Assembly: GCA_016858145.1 (NCBI GenBank) | Contig: JAEHOE010000030.1 | Location: 248,001-312,000, forward strand | Source: Edaphochlamys debaryana | Lineage: Eukaryota; Chlorophyta; Chlorophyceae; Chlamydomonadales | Reading direction: 5' to 3' | Length of the DNA stretch: 64,000 bases | Shown here: piece by piece, positions 1 to 13,852 of the stretch | Layout: each line of letters begins with the position of its first letter | How positions within the stretch are numbered: position 1 is the first letter of the stretch | Position numbers and translations under genes: made by a program | The notes under the pieces: model-generated | What the model saw: the letters and a program-made list of their open reading frames with translations, nothing else | Databases searched by the model: none | Told to the model about the DNA's origin: nothing

Positions 1-57
1 CGTGACGCAAATGAATGCCCCCAAACGCCGCGGACGAAAATGCAGTTGTGACCGTAC

Positions 58-3000
58 CTGTGCATAGAAGACCTGTGGTGATAGGGTCCCAAGCGCCGAG
101 GGACACGCGGACGAAGCAAAAAGAATGGGAGGAAGAGGGCAAACGTGAGGCCAGGGACAACGTTGAACTGACGGAAAGAGCGGTTCGGAGGCTGCACGCT
201 GGCCACGTGCCAACCCACCGTGCGATAGGTGCGCGCCGCGATGAAGTTGGAGACCGAGTGGATGGCCACCACTTGCACGATGTCCTGGAAGAGAGTCAAA
301 CCACACGCAGGCGTGGTGCATCCTCCAGTAAGTGAGGGGGTCACACGCGCTCCGACCCCTTTGCCTGCTGCTCCCTCCTGCTGCACACTACCCGTCTTGC
401 TCACCTGCATCTTCAGGACAGCGGCGACGTAGATGCCAATCACCTGCCAGCCGGGGAATACAGCGAAGAAGTTAAGGTGCAGTCATTCATGCATCAGAGG
501 CAAGGCTCTAAGCGCCTCAACTTTACCCTGCACGCCTTCCGCCCTGGGCCAGACAGCGTTTCTGCTCGCTTGAATAGCAGGGCTTGCATTGCTTGCATGG
601 AGCGCTGGCATGGGCAATGCACGGTGCTGTCACGCCGTACCGGCACTCCGTGCTTACCAGGGCGGACCACAGGATGAAGGGGAGCAGCATGATCCAAGTC
701 TCGTGCGAATCGTACTTCAGCTTGCGCTTGTTTGCGGCCGCCGCCGCCGTAGCGCCCGCGGTTGAGCCAGAATGTGACAGGGGATGCACGCCGCGTCTGC
801 GCCTGCGGGAAAAAAGCACCAAAAAACCAATGGGCATGGAGCGGGTGATGACGGGTGACAACGCTGCAGTGCGTAAGAGGGTGAGCTGGCAGTTCGATTG
901 GCCAGGCCATCCAGGCCCACAGGCCCCCATCCCGTGCCACCATCCCCGCCAAAGCACACGGAGGACCTACCTTGCAAAGAGGCGCTTCACACGGCCAAAC
1001 ATGCCCCCGCCGCCAGCCTCGTTCGCAGAGTCGAGGGACATGTGCGACCCACGCCGCCGCATGGAGCTATTGCCAAAGGCGCCCGTGGCGCTCTGGGCCC
1101 TTGGCGTGACGTCAAGGCCAGATGAGCCGCGCCGCTCCGTGCCCTTGCCTCCAGCGCCCTCCCGCTCCTCGACTTGCACCGTGGCGCGTCGCTTTTGCTT
1201 GGGGGCTGCTGCATCCTGCTCCTGGGTTTGGTCTTGGTCCTCCTCGTGCGGAGAGGTGGCGTCGTCATCGTCCCCGTCCTGAGGGTTGCGGAGCACAGGA
1301 TACGGGTTTGCCGGTGGAGGAGATACACGACGCGTGGCGGAAATGGAGCGGGGTATCACACGCAAAGGGGCAGGCGTCTGGTGGGACGCGGTCAACCGCT
1401 GCGCATGCATGACCCTACAGACTAATAAACAGGCGTGTTACTCACCTCGGCCAGCAGGTTGGTGTTCTGGGAGGCCAGCGCCCGCGTCAGACCCTGTGCG
1501 CGGAGGACGGGTCAGGGCCTTAGGGCCTTGAAGCCTCGCAGGGTGCATGGAGGGCGCACTGCAGTGCGGTGACTTTCGCTGCTCTGCTGCCACCCACCAC
1601 GGGGATGACGAGGAACGTGCCGTACAGCTTGTACCGCTGTGCCGCCACTGCCTTGAGCAGGTAGGCCAGGTAGCTGAGGGGTGGGCGCCGGAAACGGAGG
1701 GAGCTTAGTGGCAGATGGGTGCGACTCCAGGACAAGGCCAAGAAGTGCGGAAGAGCGGTGCCTAGATGACTGCTACGCCCAAAGCCCGTGTTACCCATTC
1801 GCTAGCTGCTCACAGTGCGGCCAGGCAGCTCATGGCAGCTCCCTCCACGCCAAGCAGGATGATTTGGAGTTCGTCGACCTGTCAAGGCAGCAAACCAAGT
1901 GCAGTGCGCAGCCGTAAGGAGCAAGTCATGTTGTGTGGAGGGGCTCGCCCTTGGAGGCGATAGGGTCTGCATATATATGCATGATATATCATTCCTGTTA
2001 GTCCGCTGCTAGACGGACATTATCTACCAGCCCAGCGCTACCCGACTCACGTTCCGTGCTGCGGCGACGGCGTCATACAGGAGAGCGTCGAGGATCTGAG
2101 GCGGATGCCAGGACAGACAGATGTCACAGGCGTTTTGACCCAACCCAGGGGACGAAAGGGGACGTCAGAACGCACGGCGAGAGACAGGGGAAGTTGTCAG
2201 AACGCAGAAGGCGCCCCATCCGACGCTCAGCTCTCCAGCCGCCGGTCCGCACCTGGCGCGACGCCCTGAACAGGTCGGGCCCGCTCTTGAGCAGGAACTG
2301 CCCGGGCTCGGTCTGGGAGATGACCACGCCTTCCGCCACCCACTGCACCCCGTTCTGCTCAATGATGCGGGCCATAGAGTAGAAGCGCGTGCAGAAGTCC
2401 TGGGGAGGAGGGGTGGAGGTGGCACACGCAGCAGCGTGAGCTTTCTGCATGTGGGACTAGAGAGAAATGCGTCAGCTTGCTGCTGGCAGCTGGTAGCTAG
2501 GTAGCAGAAGATCAATGCGGCGGATGACTTGGCTTGTCACTGACCAGCATGCAGTGGGTGGAGCTAGACAGCTGGGTGTCTTTCCTGCCCAGCAGCCGGC
2601 CAGCGACTACCTGTCGCACTCACGGACGCTTCGCTCCCCCGACACGGGATCACTCTCACCCAAACGCTGACGTTGGCGTAAATGTCACTCCCATCAGGGT
2701 GGTTGCCGCTCCATATCTGCAGAGGGGTTAAATCGTGACGGGCGGAGCAACAGTCCAGAACTTCCCAAGCCAGCGAAGCCCTCCGCCCGGGCAAGCACAC
2801 GACAGGACATGTGGAGCTAGTGGAGCCAAGTCCTATCTACCAAGCATCCAGCAGCTAGCCTAGCGTTTTGCTCACCGAGCGGGTGGTGTTGTAGAAGAGG
2901 GTCACAATGTTGGAGCTTGAGTCGTGGTGGCTGTCCAGGATGGCGTTGATGCGCACCTTGACCTGCTCCGCGTCCCGAGCGATACGCTCGACGAAGAACT

Positions 3001-6000
3001 GCGCGGCGGAGGGGCACAGCGTCCATTGAGGCATCCCCGGCGCGGCGCCCAAGGCACTCAGGTCGAGAGCTAGTGACCCTTTACTCACGTCAGCTTGATC
3101 GGGCGTGAACAGGTTAGGCAGCGTGCGGTTGGTCGTGATGATGTCTAGGGAGCGGGTATCCGTCATGATCTGCGGGGTTGATCAGGTTTAACACAAGGAA
3201 TTGAATCAGTGACCCGGCGCGCAAGAGGTAAAGAAGGAGAAGAAGTCAGGACGTCAGCCACAGCAGCGGGGAAGGCAAGGCGCAGCTCAGCGGCCACAGA
3301 ATCACCCACCCTGTGCATGAACCTCTGCGAGGCTCCGCTGTAGCCGATGGCCAGCATGGCTGCGCGCTGCTTCTGGAAGGCCAGCACCACGAGCACGAAG
3401 CACGCCACGTGCACTGCCGCCAGCAGCGCCACCACAATGAGGGCGTGGCGGCGGAGGCGCTGTTGCGCCTGCAGGGTCGAGGGGCGGAGGGGTGGTGGAG
3501 GTCCAGCCAGCCCCGACACCTCTGCAGTCCCCTGGTACCCAGGTAGGGTGCGCCCCTGCAGCCGCGCCTCAGGTATGCTGCGCACCAGCCGCCCGCACCC
3601 ACCGTCTGCGCCTGGCTCGAGTCCATGAGGCGGGCCAGCTTGCGGAACCGCTTGCCGCGCTTGTACTCGGCACCGCCACTGGCGGCTGAGGGCGGCGGGA
3701 GGGGACGTGAAAGCTGTGTTTAGGGACTGGAGCCGCCTGCCTCTGTTGGCCACAAATCGACCCCGTCGCCCCTCGTACCAGGCGTCCCAGGTGTCCCAGC
3801 GCACCTGAAAAGCCAGACACCGCACTTTGCCCTCCCTCGCTGCCTGCGTCGTCATCGGTGGCGCCCGCAGAGGCCTGGGTGGCTGCCACACCGGCCACTG
3901 CGGCTCCCACCTTGCCGCCAGGTGTTATACCGCCGACGGTCCTCAGGCCAGGCTTGCGCCCCTCTCTGAGAAGTGGTAGCGGCATGACGTTGGCCGCCAC
4001 GTCACGAGGACTGGAACCGAGGCTGGCGTTGCTGCTGGCGTTGCTGAGGCGATTCGGCTCCGTCAGATTGTCCACACCCTGCCCCCGGGGTTGGCAATGA
4101 GGGGTAGACGAAACACGTCAGCTGTGAGGAACACACCTCAGGCGACTGTGCGGGATGGGTTCATAGGGCGGCACGATGCTTACCTCGGCTGGTACCGTGT
4201 TGGCATAGAAGCGGCCTGTGGGTAAACGCCAGAGGTTCGTAAGGGCCAAGGTGAGGCTCCTTGCAGACTTGCCAATGCCCAAAACCCAATTAAGCTCCCA
4301 GCCAGCCCCCCCCCCAGTCCCAGTAGTCCCAGGAGTACTTGGCCTCACGCCAGAAGCCTCTCACCTTCCGACTCGACCCAGGTCTTAACGTTCTCATTGC
4401 CCTTGCTGGCCGCACCCTGTCATAGGAAGCGGGGCAGGGGCTCAGCAACAGAAGTCAACGCTAAAGCGTTATCAGTCCAAAGCGTACGGTACACTTCTGC
4501 ACTAGTTCCAGGTGCTCCTCCTTGAGACTGCGCCGTACCTCAGCTCCAACGCTGCCGTCACCCTCGTCGCTTTCCTCTGACGACTTGGAGTGCCTTGAGA
4601 CGATAGCACCTGTCAGCGCACGGCCAGTTGTGTGCGGCTGAGCATCACTGGCGGGCAGAAACGGCAACAGCAAGCCATACAGTTCGGCGCAGGGCCAATT
4701 GCTTACTAGGAGCCATCGTGTGCGCGGAGCGAGCCCTTGTGGAAGCGGCGCCTGAGGGAGCAGTTTAAGGCCGGGTGTGAGTCCATCTATCTGCAGCGCT
4801 AGACTGTGCCTCGCCACGGTCACGACAAGGACCACCTCACCCTTGATCTTGGCCCCATGACGGCTCAGCTCGTCCAGTACGGCACTTCGGTCCGACTCCG
4901 CGTCTCCATCACCTTTACCCTCGCTGCCGTGCACGGACCCAGGGAGCCGCACACGCGGCTTGGCGGGCACGGCCGCACCGCCCTCAGCCGCCTCTGACGG
5001 AGCACCATTGGCGGCATCCACGACAACCGCGTTTTGCACTCCGGTGCTCCCCGTCTGCTTCCCCGCGGCCAGCCTCACTCGCTCGGGCCTGTTCCTGCCG
5101 CCCACGCTCGTGTTCAGGCGGCCGATGTCAATGGACTTGACCAGGTCCGCCAGCTTGCCCTTGCTGGCCAGCGCAGCGGGGCTGGTGGTTGCAGCGGGGG
5201 CACCAGGCGCCAGGGGCGGCTGCTGCTCGGCCTCGCCGGCCCCTCCAGGGCCAGCGGCGCCGGCTGGCGGGGTCGCGGGCTTGACAACGGGAGCAGAGGA
5301 GCTGTCAGGCAGGTCGGCGGGGTGCGGGGCCTTCAAAGGCTTGGCGAGGACCTCCTCAGCTGAGTCCGCCGGCCGAGGCAGCTGAAAGCGCCGGCCCTCA
5401 TCCCTGGAGTCGTCGGACCTCAAACCCGCAGCGCGCTCCAGAACTGCATCCTCCAGACGGCGGAGCATAGTTGCCGAGGAGGCGTGAGACAGCATGCGAG
5501 GACCGGCGGTTGCTAGAGCGGTGCCCGGCCTTGAGGGCCCGAAGCCGCCGCCCGGCACCATGGGCGCTGCGTGGAGGCGCAGGATGGCTGTCACGGGCTG
5601 GCCTCCCTCGGGCTTGCCCACCACCTGCACGTCCAGGTTCACAGGCCGCCCGTCCGCGTGCAGGGCCTGGAGCACGTGCACGGGGCCAACCTGAGAGGGA
5701 GGGGAGGGAGGAGGCACGGAAGGACGAGGCGTAAGCGCGAGCGACAGCACGTCAAGCGAGGGATACCGAAACCCAGGCTGCGCGCCCCGACCACCAGCAG
5801 GCTCACCTTGACTGGCTGGTCCTTGCGGTTGGTCTTGAGGCTGCTCTTCTTTGCAACCCGGTTGGATAGGAGGTCCGAAGGGTCCGAGCAGCCGGGCGGG
5901 AGCGTGACCAGGGCACTGAGGGGCTCACCCAGCAGGTTCCCCGAGGGCACGCCGAACAGCAGCCCGGCGGGCCGCGTGTGCTCCTCCAGCACAGCCGCCA

Positions 6001-9000
6001 CACGACCCTCCGCGTCCAGCTGCAGCAGGCCCATCACGCTGGTCGTCGGCCACAGCTCCACAAACGCGAAGACGGGTCGCTTGGGCGTAACCGCAGCACT
6101 TGCGCGAGGGCCAGCTGTGGCCCCTTGCGCATCGGCCTCGACCTCGTCCGCGGAGGGCAGCCGGACCTGGGGCACAGTCGTAAGGCACATGCCGTTTCAG
6201 TGAGGGAATGCGCCACGCGCTAGCGTAAAGCAAGGCTCGGTGTTGCCACAAGGATCTTGCCTGCATTACAGCAGCCTTGGACTTGGCTGCCCGCGCTGCA
6301 GCAAACATGGCCAGCCCATTGCCCTCTAAGCTGTCGTCCTCGGGGGCCGACACCGCCGGAGCAGATACGCTGACCCGCCAGCTGCGTCCGGGCACCGCAG
6401 GGGACCTGCAGAGGCAGGAGGCCGATGCTCAGTAGTGCCTTCAAGCGTTCATAAGCCCAGTGCGTGCGCCCATGACTCCGTGAGCCTCGGCCTAGCCTAC
6501 CGCTCAACCAGCGCTGCCAGCATGCTTGGTCCAGACACGGGCAGCTTTCCTCCGAACTCAGCCCCAGAGGCCTCCTCGGTGATGAGCTCCCAGAGTCCAC
6601 GCCCAAGAACCTGAGGTAGGATGCCACGTGCTTAGTCAAGTAACGACAACTTTGACTCGCATTAGTTACGGCCCTCTGCACGGGCTCCCAGCTACGGGCA
6701 TAGCTTTGGACCATCCAAGCTGGGGCCATTGATTGCGCCCACAGCCCAGGGTGCAAGCCAGGCCTTACCTCGCTCTTCTTCAGGCCAAGCACACCAGCCG
6801 CTGGGCCCTTGCTGATGTTGGTTATGCGCCCATCCGCCGACACGCTCAGGCGCACACGCCGCTCCGCCAGGGCTACGTCCAGAGAGGACTTGGCCATCCG
6901 CACCACGTGGGTGGGCTCCCCGCCCATATCGCTTGTCGTCACAGCAACAGCCATGTACAGGGGCTTGCCGCCGACCGTACGGAGCTCCAGCGTGGGACCC
7001 ACCGCGCCACCGCCAGGCATCAAGCCCTTGCGGCAGCTGAAGGGCGTGCGACTGGGAGGACTGAACGCGGTGAGTTCCTGAGGGAGAAGAGCAGTATGGA
7101 ACCGATGATGAGCGCCAGGTGAAGCCCGCCACCAGGCCAGTAGACTAGGAGACGCATGGCAGCCCGCTCACGCATGCTCGACTATAGAAATCGGGGCCCA
7201 CCTTGAGAAGCTTGACGTGCGTATCCTTCCAAGGCGCAGGCAGGAAGTCTTGAAGAGTAAAGCCCGCCAGCTGCTCGACTGCTGAGCTGCTAACCCCGTT
7301 GGCTGCTCCGCCTGGGGTTTGGCCAAGGGGCGCGATGGTTCCACCGCCGCTGCCTCCATCACCGCCAGTGCCCGACATGTGCTGGCCAGACCCAAAGGTG
7401 TCCTTGAGCGCGGCCGCAAGCTCGGGCGAGGCGTGCAGGATGACGCCCTTCCGGTTTGCCACGAGCAGCTGGGGCGGGTTGGGGTTGACCAGTCGGATGC
7501 GCAGCTCGTGGATGGCTAGGTCGTGCTGTGTGTGGGACGCTGTGAAAAAGGGAGGGGAGAGGGACGTTACAAGCGGCATTGGACGGACCCGCCCTCGCAA
7601 GGCGCATCTTCTGCATAAAAGTTCAGCTGCAAGGGTCGCATACATGCATGAATACTAGCCTTGCCCACCTCCAGCAAAGACCGTGACGGTGACGGGGCAG
7701 GGCGACGAGTCGTACTTGTGGTTCATGATGGCTTCCACCCCGTGCCGGACAGTCTGCAGCTTCCCTCCGGGTTGGCCACTGTTTGTCCGCAGGAAGCCTG
7801 TGGCGGTCTCATCCCTGGCTTGGGCAAGCAACCTGCACAGGTGCACCGGGCGGCGGTGTCGATCAGCAAGAGGGTCTGGTGCCCTGACTTGACGATCTAT
7901 TGACTCGCAGCTCAGAGTTATGCTCCCCCAGTCCTCACCTCCTGAGCACGTCGCTAGGGGCCTCTTGCTCCAGCTCCAGCGGCAGGCCCGCGCCCCACGC
8001 CTCCTCCAGGTCCAGTGCAGACGCTCCAGTGTTCAGCTCGTCACCGGTCGGGAGCTCGGGACGGGGGAGGGTCATGAGTGCCGTGATGGCGGCACCTTGG
8101 ACCTCCGTGGCGCGCCACCTGGGGATTGATCAACGAGGAAGTCGCACGCACGGCAACCATCAATCAACCATTTATCCCCGCAGAGTCGTCCAGGCACTGT
8201 GAGGTTCGTGCCATTTACGAAATCGCTCAAGCTCTCCGGCGCATACGGGTACTACGGGCCGAGCCGGCCAGCCTTCTCACCCGAAGTTGGACACGAAATG
8301 AGGGTCGCACGCCGCGACAGTGCCGTTGGGAGCAACCCACAGGCTGGCCTGGCTCCGCTGGGCCGGGAGAGGCTCCATGAGGACAAGGAAAGTGCTGTCC
8401 TCGCCGACACCTGGGGACAGTGTGGCGTCAAGGAGAGTCAGCGCCACTGCCCTGGGAGTGGGACACACGGGCCAGTCACTGAGCCCCGCACATCACGGGC
8501 AAGCTCACCCGATGCCTTGCGGATGGAGAGCTTCACGGGGAATGCCACTCGGTCGAGGTGCATCCCCACGACGAGGAGGTCTGCCCCGGCGTTGGGATCC
8601 GCGGCAGGGGCAGTGTTGGTCCCCGCAGCGTAGTCAAGGGAGGCACGTCGCCCGCCCCCGTGGGCAGGGGCCGCGAAGCCCTCGACCGCTGTAGCTGGGG
8701 ATTCCGCAGTCCCCGGCACCGCCATGAAGCCAGTGGCCATGACCAGAGCCTCCAACTGGGTCGCCAGGCGGCGGCTGAAGTGGGGCGCCACGAGTACAGC
8801 GAGGGGCTTGCCCTCCAGGGCTCCTGCGGGAGGTGATGATAGGGCACGGCTTGGAAACTTGTACCAGTAAGCGCCAGCGCAAGCAAGCTCATGAAGTCAC
8901 GCGGCGTGGCGCGGACTCTGCCCACCTTTCTTGTAGCCAAACAGTGTGTGGGTCTGCTTGTTAGCCTGCAAAGGGGCAATCAATGGACGCCACAGTCAGC

Positions 9001-12000
9001 GGGCTCAGGCCGTGTTGGGGCCCCAGTGCTCAAGGCTAGGCCGTCCCAGCCTCTCACCATCTGCACCTCCCCGCTGGAGTTGATCACCAGCACCGCCATC
9101 GACATCTCGTCCATGCGACCGAGGGGCGTGCCTGCGGGAGGGTGAGAGGGGTAGGGCCGATCATAAAGAGCCCTGCTGATGAGCAAGGCTACTGGTGCCC
9201 TCAAATTTTCCTCCCTCGTGCCTCACCGTCCGGCAGCAGCGGCCCCTTGCCACTGCTGTTCTTGGTCTCCTCCAGCCGATCGGCCTCAGTAAAGTATTCG
9301 GCCTGCACGCGCGGTGGAAGGACAAGGTTGTAGTGCACCGCTCATGCACTCTGTACCACTAATCTGCATCCGGCCGGCACGGCCTCACCGCTCCCCAGGG
9401 GTCGTTCTTGATGGTCTCCAGGAACTTGCCGTACAGCCGCACGAGCTTAGGGCTGCTGCCATAGCTCTCCAGTACCACGCGGTAGGCGGTCTGGGCCTGC
9501 GGGGTTAGGCGTGGCGGAGGAGGGCGGTAGTATGCGAGGGTGCATGTGGAACCTGCTCCCGCACCCGCTCCACACCCAGCCTGAGCCCGTCACAGGCAGG
9601 CCCTACCTGCGACACTGAGTTCTCGATGCTTGCCAGAGCCTTGCTGAGCTTGGTGAAGGACACCGTCGACGTGTCCAGAGCTCGCCTGCACGCGTAGATG
9701 GCACATGGGGGCGGGTGGTGAAGGTGACGGCCCTGACGGAGAGCGGAACAGAATCCCGCGGTGCCAACCCAGATGGCCCACGCTTACCAAAAATTGCACA
9801 TGGCCTGCAGCGCATCCCTGTGGAGCCGAACCACCATGCGCTGCTTGCGCTGGTACTCGACATAGCTGCGAGGGTGGCGGGCATTGCACGGTTGTCAGGC
9901 ATCGAAGGCACGTCTTGAGCAGGCTAGCCGGGCAGTCACGATAAGCACAAATAAGCATAAAATGGCTAGCGCGTCAGCAGCGGGTCAAGGGACAGCTGGT
10001 CCGCGCGGCGCCCCAACGCGCTGTCTGTCGATGGCTGACCTCTTTTGCGCCGCGACAGCTCTCGGCAGTTCGCAGTTGCACCGCTAAGAGTTGATAGGTG
10101 TGACCTCAGCCGATGGCTAAGCCCTCGCAGAAGGCCCCGTGGCCCTGTTTCGCTGACTTCGGCGGAAACACTCCCTCCGCGAGCCACCGAGCGCCTAGAG
10201 AGTTCATATCGCGCTATGCAGCTCAAGGGTTTCATATGCTAGGAGCTCAGGAGTCAATCCTGCCAAGAACGGCGAGGATGCTTGGAACGCTGGGCGACCA
10301 GTCGTTGTGTGCTTGCGCAGCATTGTTGGATACACAGCTTGTGTTGAGGTTTAGCGCTTGCCTGACTGAGAGCAGTTCTGCGCGAGCTGCAAGCACCCTT
10401 GCCCGCTGCCGTACAAACCCGCGCGCGCCACACCCTCCCGGCCCCCCCTCACGCCTCACCCGAGTAGGTCCATGCTGTTGCCGTCGTTCGCGCTGTTGCC
10501 GGCGTCCTTTTGCTGCAGGGCGAAAAACACGGATTGCGTGAATCTTTTGGCACCTGCCGCCGGCCACCAACGTGGCCATGCGCAGGTCGGCATCTGGGTC
10601 GGCAACGGATTACCCGCGGTTGCTCCGTCAGGCCCCCCTTCTGCCCTTCCCCTCACCGTGGCCTGCTGCTGCCGCACAAACATGACGAAGCGGCACATGA
10701 GGCTGGGGTTGAGCTTCCTCGCATCCTCAATGCGCCGGCTGCCGCTCTGGTGCACGCCCAGCACGTCGATCATGAAGTTGGCGTGCACCAGAACCATGAA
10801 CGCAGAGCCAGGGAACATGGCCAGGCCAGCCTGAAGGGGTATTGGGCGAAGGAGGGCTCACACGCATGTTGGCCAACTGTACAGCGCTACTCTGCTCCGC
10901 TTTTCCTGTCCCGTCAGATGACCCCCTCCCCCCTCCCCACCCTCCCCACCTTGATGATCTGGTGCGCTGTGTTGACGGCCTCAGGGTCCAGCTTGTAGTC
11001 CTCGTGCCACACGCGGCAGCACCGGGCGACCACCTCCACGTCCCGGGGGTCATCGATGCTCTTGTACGTCTGACGCAGGGGCACCTCGGGGTTCGCCTTG
11101 CTGCGGGCGGGCGGGTAAAGAAGGTTTGAGAGCCCTGAAGCCACAGGTCCGACCAGTGCGCGACTGTGTGTCCCTGCACCCTCTCCCAGGCCTCACGCAA
11201 AGGCTCCGAGCGTGGAGCGAGTTCGTTGTCGGATCAGGGCCCACGACAGCGCCGCCCCGACCAAGAAGGCCGGGCCCAGCCCCGCCAGCATCACCACCGT
11301 CATCACCGCACGCCAGTCGTCCCACTCCTGCGGCAGGCGCAAATACAGTCAACCGACCCCAAAGCGTGACCAGCCTTCCTCTGGTGCTGCTGCCGTGGAC
11401 GGAGCCCCTGACCCCCCTGCTTGCCTGCACAGTGCTGACTCCCGGCTCGAAGACCAGCAGGACAGAGCAGGCGCAGCACCACACGATGGCAACTGACACG
11501 CCGCTCTTCATGTGGTTGGGCCAAGCCACCAGATGCGGCGTCTGGCGGTGTGGTGGCATTGGCATCCAGGGTTAGCAGTTTGCCGTCGGTACGGCTAGGT
11601 TCATTGTTCGGTCACTGTGCACGAAGATGCAACTCACCCTCCTCAGGTACACCCACGCCAGCCCCAATGAAAGGGCCAGGTTGGCGCAGGCGCACACTCG
11701 GCGCCAGCCCAGAAATACGCTTGTCAAGGTCAGGAGCACCTGAAGCGTTGGAGAGGACAAACGACTCAGTATGGCTTCGCAAGGGGTGTGGTGTAAGACA
11801 GGACCACCCGCTCCCGCCCACCTTGATTCCAAATGCCGCCACCTCTGCGCCGCTGTGGCCCAGAGCCATGGGCCGCAGCGAGAGCGGGTTCACCTCCACC
11901 TGGGCAGACAGAGAGGAGCCGGGTAAGCAGTGGCGAGGGACTTGCAGGTGTGCCTCGGCACCCCATGTGGCCCGCAACACCCTGCCCCACCGACACGCCC

Positions 12001-13852
12001 TCCCTCCCGTCCCTCGGCCCCACCTCTGCCATGTTGAGGAGCAGGGCGATGGCCACGAAGAGGATGAGGGACAGCGCCGACACGATGGCGTGCATCAGGT
12101 GGGGCGCGGAGGTGCAGCCTGTGGAGCGAAGGGGCCATGCGACGGATTCATAGCAATCACAGGTCAGCAATGGCATGCTGGCCATACATGAGAGCAGCGA
12201 CGTGCCTCCTACTCCCTAGCCCCTACTTACTGTACTGCGGATAGAGCTCTAAACGTAGATGGGGCGTCACAAAGCCCGTGTAGCGGCAGCTAATGCCGAG
12301 CTGTGTTGCAAAAGCAGGGAACGGGTTGTAAGCATAGAAGCGGTCTGAGCTTGTAGCGGGCATCGCTCAGCAGCTCGGCACCAACCCCTTCCAGCCCTTG
12401 CGCCCTCCCGCTCGCCTGCAGCAGGTTCAGGCAGGCCACATCGAAGGCCTGGAAGAACACAGAGCTGAACACACGAAGCACCTGGGGAAGAAAGTGGGGA
12501 AGCGCGAATGAGGCAAAGCTCGAAAGGTGGAGGCGGACGTGGGGGCCGAGCCGTTCCCGGACACACGCAGGGTTGCGTGCGTGGCCCCGGCCCTCTGCGT
12601 GCGCCCGTCGCCTCCGCACCTTGATTGGCCACACCACGGGGAACTTCTGCTCCTTGAAGCACCACGCCACCCACACGCACAGCCCCACGTTGATAGCCAG
12701 CAGCGACACCATGCCGTACAGCACCACCAGGTACACGCTGTAGCCCTGAGGGGGGGCCGTGCGGTGGAGGAGGGTGTGACGTAGAGATGATGGGAACGCA
12801 CGGCTGCATTGGCATCCCAAACGGGGTCAACACTCCTGCCGCCCATGCTACTCAGCCGCAAAGCTGTCAAGTGCACGAGACCCAGAAGGCCCACCCACCA
12901 GGCCAGAAAGCCATTGGAAGTTAAGCACTCCAACGATGTCCCAAGCCCTGCAGGGCCAAGTGGGGTTGGACATTACTCACGGCTCGAGGAGAGTTGGGGG
13001 ACAGTTTATCACAGTGCCGGACATACGAGCCCTCTCTTTACTCACGTGCCGTTGGAGTCGATGTCCCATCCCATGTCAGGTATTATGACCGTTGTGAAGA
13101 GCTGCCAGCCGTCGAGCAAGATCTTGAGGAGCACCCAGCGGATGACCACACGCTGCTCGCCAGCCTCCTTGCTGCGGGCGGGGAGGAGGGGCGCAGCAGG
13201 GGACGTCAAGGGGAGAATCGAGAGATGGCCTGCCGGTAGGCCGTCATCGCCGCCGCTGGGTCGTGACAGTCACGTGGGGCAGCAGGCGGGAGGAACATGT
13301 GTTTCGAGCGGGTGTGGAGCACAGGCTTGCAGCTTGAGCGCCGTCCCTCACCTGAGGGTGAACAGTACCCCAAATATGCCATCCTGCACGGGGCGACAGG
13401 TTTCAGAAACCAGCAGCGTCGCCACGGTGAGCTCAAATCAATGAACACGCCGGCCTCATCTAGGGTCCGCCGGACCGGCGCGGCGCTGCCGTGATGAAAA
13501 ACACACACGCCCGGATACACATGGCTCGACACGAACAGGCCAGCCCGCGGCCCACTCGGCCCGGTCCGCAATTGCGGAGCTACTGCCTCAGCCTTGCCTC
13601 TAGGCTGGAGCGCCGTTCTAGAAGGTCCTCCCCTCGTCCGTCTTGGCCTCCCTTGCCGGGGCTGCTGACGGGGCAGGGTACGTGCAGGTCGGGTTACCAA
13701 GTGGGAACTCCTTGATAGAGGTCACGAAAACTGGCTAAAACGGTCGCTAAAGTAGCAGTCTTTCGCACCTACACCTACCGCCCACGCCGAGAAGCTGTTG
13801 AATGAGAACTGGCCACGGAAGAGGCAGCAGCGCCAAACTCGGAGCTGGCCAT
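58..13852 (-). CDS. TmcB-like PAS/TPR multi-pass membrane protein, copy A (3' end outside window)
   Basis: The ATG is at 13852 (exon 1, 13779-13852). About 51 exons can be followed to a 15-nt exon at 58-72, giving roughly 2260 visible residues; the gene continues past the left edge. The N-terminus (exons at 10.9-13.9 kb) has about six hydrophobic helices. Exons 9227-9865 carry the block with YGSSPKLVRLYGKFLE, characteristic of the TmcB/TmcC TPR-repeat family. PAS-like segments follow: exons near 8.5-9.13 kb (MAVLVINSSGEVQM), 7.2-7.55 kb (LLVANRKGVILH) and 6.5-7.08 kb (VRLSVSADGRITNISKG). A long low-complexity exon (4841-5690) leads to further membrane helices near 3.3-3.5 kb and 0.66-0.8 kb. 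The start was chosen because the same MASSE-type exon, phase and downstream exons occur in the tandem copy. Family knowledge suggests a sensory or signalling membrane protein; ligand and output are unknown. No kinase or cyclase domain was seen. Confidence 0.85.
9227..9865 (-). other. Exon block encoding the TmcB/TmcC TPR-repeat signature (copy A)
   Basis: Four exons, 9788-9865, 9607-9685, 9389-9496 and 9227-9302, join in phase. They read YVEYQRKQRMVV, then a helix rich in Ser/Lys, then YGSSPKLVRLYGKFLE, then AEYFTEADRLEE. The 36-residue third exon is identical in the tandem copy at 28968-29075. This block is the main reason for the family assignment. Confidence 0.8.
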
